From NCBI GenBank assembly GCA_019649035.1, contig BMAT01012718.1:253066-308285 (forward strand): a stretch of 55,220 bases of DNA. The letters run 5' to 3'. The position numbers were made by a program, and so were the translations under genes. A model generated the notes under the pieces. The model did no database searches. It was not told the DNA's origin and worked only from the letters and a program-made list of their open reading frames with translations. This document shows, piece by piece, positions 46,295 to 55,220 of this stretch. This DNA is from Elysia marginata (taxonomy: Eukaryota > Mollusca > Gastropoda > Plakobranchidae). Position 1 is the stretch's first letter, and every line of letters starts with the position of its first letter.

Positions 46295-49200
46295 TCACAC
46301 CATAGGCTTCAAGTTGCTTGTGTCAAGCTCTTGTTCTCCTGACATGTCTTCTTCTATTTGAGGCATGTGTAATCGAGAACCTTGCACTGAAGGACTAGTG
46401 GGAGAGGCAGAAGCGCTATGTGATCTTGTTATACCAGAAGCTTGTAATGGACTTTGGGAAAGCCTTGACAGATGAGTGCCGCTATCATTATAATCCTCAA
46501 GCTCATCATTTCGTTTGAACCTCTGAGCCAGGGGGTGAAGGGGATCTGGGCCGCCCATAACTGTTGAGCCATAATTAAAGTCCTTGGCTAAAGACTGAGT
46601 GTCCTCCATAGAAGGAGGAGCGTTACTAAGACGGGCAAGAGGACGATGCTCCTGTGCTGCTGAGGTGTGAGTCAGGCTTGAGGTCTCTCCAAAACTGCCT
46701 TCAATAAAGCTGCTGCCAGGTGTCCCCTGACTGTACGATAAACCTGTCCCTGCTCCTACGTTTCTGACTGTGTCATGCGGATAAGACAAAATTGTCCCAG
46801 CCGTTACACCTCCAACAGGAGTGCTGCCTCCAGAATCAGTGGCTGATGCTTGATACCCTTGAGTGGATTGGGCATAAGATGAGGTAGGTAAAGGAGAAAA
46901 CTGGTATTGTTCATGTTTGGTGGTACCAGCCCTGTCCACCTGATACTGGGAGCCATACTCTGCCTTTGCTGCTTTCCCATGTGAGCCAAGATAGCCAGGG
47001 ACTGCTGATGTTGCATGCGTCAGACCATGACTTTCTCTTCCTCCACCCATAAGACTACCACCATGCAACCGACGCCGATGTTGTGTTTCATACAGATGCA
47101 ACACACTAAGGCTCATGTTGCCCGACAGCATCTCTCTCTGACCCTCGTCTAGCAGGCTGAGACTGTTAAAGTCTGCAGAGTAGAATGAGCCTGTGTTGCT
47201 CACCAGGCTAGCAATCCCACCACCTGCCCCAGACGAGCCTATCATGCTAACAGGCTGTTGTGAGGTATTGACCACCGGGTAATCTAAGCTGGACAATCCA
47301 CCCTTGAGGCGAGCTCCAGCAAAGCTAGCATGGCCGGAACCAGCTTCCCCACTTGGTGAGGGTGTTGTAGGAGCAACAGGGGACTGCTCTGTCAGATGAT
47401 GGAGGCTGTGGTGCATGCTGGTACCCATCTGTAAGCAGAGGAACAAAAGCTTATGACTTTGCACAACCAGACAAGAGAGGTTGATATAAAAACAGTAAGT
47501 TAATAATAAGTTAAATTTGTTCGGATCCTTTTGCTTTTTTTAAAACGAAATCCACGTCAAATAAAGACACACAAAAAGAGCAGTCACAGAAAAATCTAGA
47601 AAAACAAAGGACTTTGACAAAATCAAAAAAGAAAAGAGTCACAAAGATAAAGAATATTGTACTAAATAAAAATGGTATAAAAATTGACACCTTGGAGTCG
47701 GTAGAAAGTTAGTGCGGAATTTTTTTTGCATAACCATCTTTCTAGGAGTACTCTTCAAAATGTATGAATTTATAAAGCCATTCTGATGGTAAACATTATG
47801 GTCTTTATTGCACAGGCAGTGTTTTACAACTGAGTCAAACGTGCAACATATGAATACCAGGATTATGCATGAATAATAAGAGATTAGAAATACTTTGCAA
47901 AAAGGTTTATAATTTCAATTTTTAAATCTGTCTCTGCATTTAAAATAACAATACTTTCAGCTGTTTTGATGCTAATATCATAAATACTAGAGTGGACTAA
48001 AGTCAATTATAAATGGAGAATCACAAAACATAAATAAAAAGAAATATACTCACTGGAAAGAATGAAGGTATTGGATTCACATAGCCTAAACTTGGAAGAC
48101 TTATTGGGTCTGCAATGATGCTTGTTAGAGCTGGCAAATCCTTTTGAACTGAAAATGAGAGAAAGATGAAAAATAATTGTGCCATTTCTAAACTTATTGT
48201 TATGATTTAATAGAAATGGTTTACAAAACTAGTTGTGATAAAATGCTGAGTATAACCTGCCTCCAAGAAAACAGAATGGAACAGGTATCAGAGCCTATTT
48301 TTGCGGTGGCCCAGTTTACCAGACTGCTGGTCTCATGCTGGAGAACATAACTGGATGTGAAAAGTTGGGTGTGGCCAAGGCATTACAGCGGGCCCTGGGG
48401 TGATCTGAGGTTAACAACATTTCCTCTAAACTCCCCATTATTGGTCTTAATTCACCTAATAATTTATTTAAATGTTTGCTTTTCTTCAGCTCCCCCCTCT
48501 CCACTGGGTGGTCGGCATCTTCATTAATGGTGTGCTTTGGATCAGCAATCATCCTTTCCCAATATTTGCAGATCAATCCAAATACTGTTTACACAAAGTC
48601 CTTTGAGTCTACATGCATATTTGTGAAATCAGTTGATCCAAAAAATCTCAAAGTCAAATGCTACACCTTCAACCCTCCACCCCATTCCCCTTTCTCTTCA
48701 GCACATGCTAGCACCAAGGGGAAATTGTATCATTTCAGTTTGTGTAGATACAGGAGAACTTTCATGACATTGATTGATAGGAGGCTGGATCTGGTCAAAA
48801 AATGACAGGTGGATAACACATCATAGTTCAAATAATCTCAGACAGGCCTTTGTGGTCAACACCCACTTCTGTACACGCATATAAAGTCTTCTAGGTGGAG
48901 TTATGAAACACTGGTTTCTTAGAAGCTGTCAAAATCTTGTAACCACAGTCTACGAAACAGCCATTCTACCCAGTTACCCCATGTATGCAAGGTTTTTCGT
49001 TACAGACATGCAAAAATTGTCACCTCTCCGTTCAACCCCATTAGCCCCTTCTCCTCATAGACTCTTAGGCCTGTAGTATCAGTTGTAAATCACCAGGTGG
49101 TCTGTAACCACAGCATGCGGCGGCAAACCAGGGGAATTTTTTCCTGTATTTATTGACTGATATTGTAAGAGGTTAGTTCCTTGTTCACAGCTATCTGGTA

Positions 49201-52200
49201 TGACAAGGGATTGAGAAATGTGAGTTGAAAGCGAGGCTACCTTGGAAGTCACTATACTGCCATGGTGCCGAACTCATTCATGAGGCCCAATATGCAAAAG
49301 GGCCTCAACGCACTGGTAAATTCCTTACATCAAAGCAAATGTAGTGGAAAGAAGCAGGTTTAAAAGAAATCTTTAAATAAACACAGTAAAGGCTAAATTT
49401 TCTTCAACTCACCTTCTTGTTTGACCCCTGCAACAAAGTTGCTGCTTTCTCGAGGTGGCTTCCATTCTGGGTTGGTACTCTGTGAAGAACACAAACATAA
49501 CAAACCAGGGTAAAAATGACATAGAGAAAAATTTGTCTCATACCTCTTCAAAGGTTGGTTATCCTTTCTGTTAAAATCTTTTTTTTTCTCCTAGTTCATA
49601 AAGCAAAAGAATAAAAGAAAATTATTAGACGCACACAAGCAAAATTAATTTACCAAAAAAAGTGATAATGCAAAACCTTTATTGAACTTAAGGCATTGCA
49701 TTAGTCACTGGTGAAAGAAAATATGGACAACAAAGTCTATGATTTTGTTTTTAAATGTCATGATAGTTTAACGCAGCTGTGTTAACAAGAATAAGATACA
49801 TCTCCATCCGTGTAAGTTGTCTCATGCTCTTCAATTGTCTGGTGACAAAACCTTACTTTCTGTTCAAAAATCAAATTTAAAGTTATGCTTTGATGAATCC
49901 TTAAAATTTTGCAGATTTTATATTTGAAATTCTCTTCCACAAGACTTTAATTCACTGCACTCATTATTCGCAATTACACTGAACTCGGAGTAAGGAAAAA
50001 ACTTTTATGAAAAACATTAGTTTTTCAAATTAAAAGCCAGTTTTTGAAGTCATATAAGTTTGACTGTTTAAATTATTTTATCTGCAATGGAAAATTTCTA
50101 AAAATGAATGGTTGGTTCTTTAAATCACCTTGTTTGCTAAAATTTTTGCATACCATCAACATTTTTATTATTTATGAGCCAAACAGCTAATTGTTTTACT
50201 ATGTTGGCACAACATTTATACAATAGGAGTTTCCAGACCATCTCTTCCAGAACAACATCAAGCAAGGCTCAAAACTACAAAATAAAAGATTATGCTTGGG
50301 CTTTTGGATTTCCTTTTATTTCTTGCAACACAATCAAATTTCTGTAGTGCTTTATTTTGCCAGTCCCTTAGAATTATTGTGTGGCTGAAAACTAGGCAGA
50401 CTTTGCTATATGAATTTACTGAAAAACATAAGCTTACCGTAAAATGCATGAGAGATAGTTCAATCTTTCCATTTTCTCCTTGTTGAGATTTAGGAACTTT
50501 GCTATCACCAGTAGCTTCTGCAGAGGAGGGTGTCGTCCACTGGGAAAAGAGCAAAACCATCAAAGAAGACATTTGAAATGCTTTAAATATCATACATTTG
50601 AAAGTCAAACATGTGACTTTTTAGTACAACAAAAAGTAATATATCAATCCCATTAAGTCCCATGTACATACTGTATGGTGTCACAGAGAGACGCCATCAA
50701 AAGTGCAAATATATACAAGGTTTCATTGCTTCTCAGAGATACAGTTCATATCGTTTTTTTATTTAAAAAAAACGGAAGTAAATGAAATAAAAATAGTTCA
50801 AGTAAACAAAAAGAGAAAAAAGAAAGAAAAATTTTACACAAAAATAAATTGGAAACAATTATCACATGACATAAGAAAAGTTTATTTCATAAACTAAATA
50901 ATATTCAAAAGTACAAAAGTTTAAAAAATATACACAAAAAATAGATTAGCAAGTTTTTCCTCTCCATTTAATAGTTTTTATTCTTTATACAAATCCATTA
51001 AAAATATTAAAGCATTGTATTGTTTTGATGGCTGGATGAGTCAAAGGCTATTTCTGCCAAAATATGCAAGATTTGATGAATAAATTTTCATCTTTTTACA
51101 AGTCTGCATGTTCTTTATATTCAACGTCATAGTTATAAAGATAAAAAAATATCTGCACAATAAGTAGTGTTATTAAGCAGGAATGGCTCTAAGCAGTATA
51201 AGATGAACCCAAGTACCAACCTCGTTGTTTCCATGTTTCTTGATGTCCATCTGAGCAAACGAGCAGACATCACCAACACCTGAGACTTCAACAGTAAAAC
51301 TGCGAAAAAAGTCCACAATCTGAGCCGATCTAGGCCGCAAGCAGAAGAACAACCAGAGGGGCGTAAAGATAGGGCTCAGCAGCTCTTCCAGAATATACGT
51401 CTAGGAAAGGAAAACGGTTGTCTTGAATTAGGCAATTTAAATTTGACAATTCTCCATACGTCTAAAATTTCTTTTACATTTTTTTCCAATGAATTGATGA
51501 GATAAGTGCTTTCAAACACATCTTCGGATTTACAAATTGAGCGACCTGAGAGGTTGAAAAGCATAAAGGACAGTGAGAACTGAGTCCTTTCATTAAGATT
51601 ATTGGCTTTTTGTGTTGCTTACATCCATTGAAAATATTCTTTACATGACATAGAAAAAAGATTTAAAATGACAGCTCAGAATATGAGAAATAAACAAGCA
51701 CAATCAATCTTGTTTAAAGATCCTCAGGTTTCTTGAGAACTAGAAAATTTGCATGATACCCCTTGACGGCCCTGAAATATTTAATACAGACGAGGGAATA
51801 AGTGAAATCAATACAAAAAAAATCGGATATTTTGTGTAAAAAATTTTAAAGGTGATGCAACATATTTACAACAGCCTCTTTCCATAGAAAGATAAAATAT
51901 CTTACCTAAAGAAGCACTATATTTTTTTACAAAAAGTCTGTTTCAATCAGCTATTGCTTTTTCAATTTGTAAAAACATCAATAAAACTGACCACTTTGTA
52001 CTGAAAGAGCATTGAGAACTCATCTCTGACATTTGTAGTGTGAGCTTTGCCTTTCCAATGGCCTGGCACGTAGTGAATCTGTGCCAGGATGCTCATCATC
52101 AGACGCTCAGGGCAGAAAACTTCATTCTGAGTAAGAAAAATGAACAACTCAATATATTTAGATGATAATACCTCAATGAGATAAATGTAAGTAGTGAAAC

Positions 52201-54580
52201 TAAAAGTAAAAAAAGGCAAATTGTGTACTAATCTATTATTTAAATCTGTTAGATACCTGTTGGAAGCCTGGCGCCCTTGGGGTAGGAGGACCATTGTACA
52301 TCAGGCCAGCAACCCACCATGAAAAAAATAAATCTGCTACAAACACACCAAGAAACACTTTATCACAGCAAGCCCTGGACAGAATGTGAGCGAATAGGGC
52401 AAATATTCTCTCCATGAAGCTGAAAGGCCAACCCCGAAAGGAAGCCTTTGACCCAACTTGGTCAATGACCTCCTCCAGGCACCAGATTGGGCGCATGGAA
52501 TGCTCAAACCATGTATGAAACAGGGAAGACAGCCCAAGTCAACTTGGAATTCCAGCTAAATAGGCTTAACATCTGAGATATAAGTAAGGTAAGGTGGAAT
52601 GGAGCAAAAAAAATATTTGGCCCCAACAGGAGCGGTAATGTATTATTCATGTAAGAATGATGAATGGCACAGAGAAGTGTGAGCTTGATCTTTGACAGGA
52701 AAACAAACCAAAGCCTACTGGAATGGGAACCAATCAATCATAGGATAATTAGAGCACAAATATATTTCCCATTTGCAAAAGATCAGCGGAGAGTGAAAGT
52801 GTGGAGTCAGGGAAGCCATGGAACGGACTCAATTGGCTTGCTCAGGACAGATGTGTGTGGAGGAAGTTTGTGGGTGCCCTATGCTCTCAATAGGACTATG
52901 GATAATTAAATTCTCCACCAGTACTTTTAGAAATCCTGGAACACACACACTATGATCTATTGTTTTTACACAATGTTCCCTTTATCGCCCTATCTGTAAA
53001 ATTAGCATGCAAAAAACAGAATCTTTTTGAAAGTTGCAAATTCAGCTCCTGAATTTTTTACTCATGTTCCTATTTAAATTAGATGTTGTCTTTTATCTTC
53101 AACTTCACTTTGCATAGGAAAAAAGGGGGAAAGGGATTATATTTCAAAAAAGATAAATAGAGCTCTTTTTCCCCAATTCTTTTAATGATCCAGGCGTATT
53201 TATGTATGAAAAGTTCTAGCTTCAATAAAAACATACAGAGGCAAGAATGATAGTAGCAGTGGCTATTTGTTCATTGCTGATTTAAGGTACCAAAGTAAAT
53301 ATGGAGAGAATTCAAATTTGTAGGCCAATATAATGGTTAATGACCGATGTGGAAAAAATAAATCAGCAGACAGCTTTGCTTAGATCAAGGAGAAACAATT
53401 ACAAAGTTATTCAAACTTTATTCAGTCTCAGTAAAAAAAACGCTCACATCCAGTACCTTTGTTATCAAAATTATTTATTCTCTAGATATGCTTCAACTTT
53501 AAAGAAAAATTAAAAATAAGCCTAGCTTTCTGGAAAAGAACATTTTGTTTCCTTCCCCTCCCCTTACACAAAAACTTTTCTTTTCTTCTCAACTTACCTC
53601 ATCAGGTATCAGACCTGAACAAACAGTGGCCACCATTCCTGAAAATGAGGAAGAACAGCACAATGAAAATAAACCCTTTAAAAAGGTTTTTTCTAGTGTA
53701 TGCAGAAATTAAAAAATGTATACATACTAGCTCCAGGAATAACATTTTATTTGGACTTTTCATAATTTTGACTTTTGTACTGTTTTCAGCTTTGATCTAG
53801 GCAAAAAAAAACATAATAAAAAAAATAAAAAGTGATATACTTAAAATGTTTTGCTAACACTTTTAGACCAGTTTAAGGTTCTTACCACAAATAGATGCAA
53901 CAGTAAACAGGTGCTCCACTTTTGTTACATCATTGAAATCAAGGATTCCAAGAACTAAGAGCACTGCTGCAGGTGCTCCAGCAAAGAAGGCAATGTATCT
54001 GAATATTGAGGGGGAGAAAAGCTTTCATACAGCACAAACAAGTGGATACATTTAACACCTATTGGTCTAAAAAAAGAAAAAGAAATCTGCAGGAAAATAT
54101 GAGGATAGAAATAAAATAGATAGAAGTCAAAGCATTCACAGAACAAGGTCAAACGTTGATTTATACAATATATGTAACAGACACAATCGTTTTCATTTGA
54201 ATATTTAGTCTGCCCGGTTCAATAAGAAAAAATACTTTCCACTTTCCATCCTACATGCTATATATATATAATGGATAATTCACAGCTCAACCACTCAATC
54301 TTCATAAAAAATTAAGTAAGCTTTTTCATTTGGTCCATTCCAAGAATGCATGGATGTTAGTAATAAAAATTTCATGCCAGGCTCATACACATCTTTGAAA
54401 CCAACAAATCACTAGAAAACTTTATTCAAATACTTTAGGATGCCAATGTTAAATCAGTGAGGTTTGCAAAACAGGAAATGCAAATTAATTTTTTCTATGA
54501 CTTACTTTGCAAGGATAATCAAAAGTGGAGAGGTAAAGCTTCGCATGTACATGTTGGATGGTACATAAGCTCTGTTTAAG
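46295..54580 (-). CDS. ATG9: Autophagy-related protein 9 (lipid scramblase), last nine exons
   Basis: Minus-strand exons: 54580-54506, 53998-53886, 53638-53598, 52126-51992, 51400-51221, 50539-50438, 49479-49413, 48148-48054, 47428-46295. Phases agree, giving 646 aa; the 5' exons lie beyond the right edge. ATG9 is a trimeric membrane scramblase of Golgi/endosomal vesicles that supplies lipid to growing autophagosomes. Matches to ATG9A (recalled), in fragment numbering: LNRAYVPSN...SPLLIILAK (1-25), a hydrophobic segment (about 26-48), VATVCSGLIPDE then VFCPERL (65-84), RDEFSMLFQYKV (110-121), ILEELLSPIFTPL and SFAQMD (124-173), KIELSLMHFT (206-215), TNPEWKPPRES. The last exon (377 aa) is a Ser/Gly/Pro-rich cytosolic tail with LHLYETQHRRR, echoing human LHALYMHQLHKQ, and an acidic end. 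The donor after exon 51992 is GTCAGT, less usual. Confidence 0.95.
48302..49340 (+). repeat. Unclassified ~1.1 kb interspersed repeat, copy B, in an ATG9 intron
   Basis: Colinear with the minus strand of 11607-12722. It runs from GCGGTGGCCC...GACTGCTGGTCTC at the left to CGCACTGGTAAATTCC at the right. It lies antisense to ATG9, in the intron 48149-49412, and fills most of it. Its short open frames are not shared intact with copy A. Confidence 0.85.
52262..52912 (+). mobile_element. Internally deleted LINE in an ATG9 intron
   Basis: On the plus strand, from about 52480 to 52740, frames read RLGAWNAQTMYETGKTAQ, LNI.DISKVRWNGA and NQSLLEWEPINHRIIRAQIY. This is the order of the APE-type endonuclease of LINEs. 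It passes directly, near 52770, into LNWLAQDRCVWRKFVGALC, the extreme C-terminus of such elements, so the reverse transcriptase between is deleted. The segment 52262-52480 is probably its 5' non-coding part. The element is antisense to ATG9. Confidence 0.75.
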
Positions 54581-55220
54581 CTGGAAATACAAAATACTGA
54601 ACTTGCATTTTCTGCTCAAATTGAACACAAAAAAAATCAACATTGTTCATGACTAAAAAAACTGTATTATTTTTCCAAAACTTTCAGTCACCAGTTGTTT
54701 ATGATTATTCAACTTGATTTGGTAATGACATTTGTTGTAATAAAATTTGAGAAGACAAATTTATATTTTTAACTTTTGTCTTCTACTTTGATAGCATCCC
54801 TTGTTAGTCATGCTTAAGTAGAAATGTGTAATAATTTTTCACCAATAGTTTTAATAGTTTTCTCACCATGCATTCCCGGATCTTGCAGTAAAAAAAATGA
54901 TGTAGTTTGTGGGTTGTGTAATTGCTGCTAATGTTAAAAGCTAAGTGAGTGATAACTTTGCCCAAGTTTTTTATTTGATGTTTGCCCAGCTGTCAGAATT
55001 TGTTTTATGTCAATTAGCTAACCAGACCCAATTTTTCAAAATGCATTGCATGAAGTCTGATTGGTCTGGGACAGAAAACAGTTTTGGAAATAACTCCTCT
55101 TTTATTACAAATACAGAAAATCGTCTATTTTGATTTTCAGCTCTATTGATGAGAAAGTCATGTGTTTGTTAGTGCCATAATATAATCTCAATTTCAATTG
55201 TTGGATTTTATTTGTATCTA
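54581..55220 (-). other. ATG9 intron sequence at right edge
   Basis: Non-coding AT-rich DNA upstream of the first ATG9 exon in the window. No exon matching the preceding ATG9 region was found. Confidence 0.5.

Noticed and set aside
52236-52496. 86-aa minus-strand frame in an ATG9 intron, considered as an alternative exon
   Set aside because: It has no ATG9 similarity and is antisense to the 5' part of the LINE recognised on the plus strand.

Overview
This is an animal nuclear-genome window, most likely from a mollusc (gastropod-like). It is AT-rich (about one third G+C by eye, not computed). Genes are split by GT-AG introns of 0.25-1.5 kb, and decayed LINEs, SINEs and pogo-like MITEs are scattered throughout. 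I see no bacterial operons, CRISPR arrays, rRNA or canonical tRNA genes. The species call is an inference.

Layout. (1) 2-796, minus: N-terminal part of a THAP-domain / P-element-transposase-like protein that runs off the left edge. (2) 0.8-15.5 kb: no host gene recognised. It holds LINE remnants (2.4-3.1, 8.3-8.8 and 9.2-9.8 kb), GATA and poly-C simple repeats, a tRNA-derived SINE, one copy of an unclassified ~1.1 kb repeat (11.6-12.7 kb), and CTAGATCT-rich patches. (3) 15.58-23.10 kb, plus: a nine-exon gene whose first exons match vertebrate KIAA0232. It encodes 671 aa and ends in a single CCCH zinc finger. A long AT-rich stretch, perhaps a 3' UTR, follows to about 29.6 kb. (4) 31.16-36.73 kb, minus, convergent with gene 3: a five-exon secreted protein of 459 aa (signal peptide, PAN/apple-like domain, Cys-rich linker, four sushi/CCP domains), with a probable 5' UTR exon ending at 38226. 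(5) 38.4-46.3 kb: simple repeats, a 39-bp tandem repeat, a SINE, MITE ends and probably the ATG9 3' UTR. (6) 46.30-54.58 kb, minus: the last nine exons of ATG9, the autophagy lipid scramblase, with its 5' exons off the right edge. Its introns carry a second copy of the ~1.1 kb repeat and an internally deleted LINE.

The four genes have no evident common pathway. One is a transposase-like DNA binder, one an uncharacterised nuclear or RNA-related candidate, one an extracellular complement-control-like protein, and one a core autophagy membrane protein. They look like ordinary neighbours. The observations most worth following are the C-terminal CCCH finger on the KIAA0232-like protein, a lost zinc ligand in the THAP domain, the two-copy ~1.1 kb repeat, and a small-RNA-like hairpin at 4415-4500. 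I found no convincing new multi-gene system.
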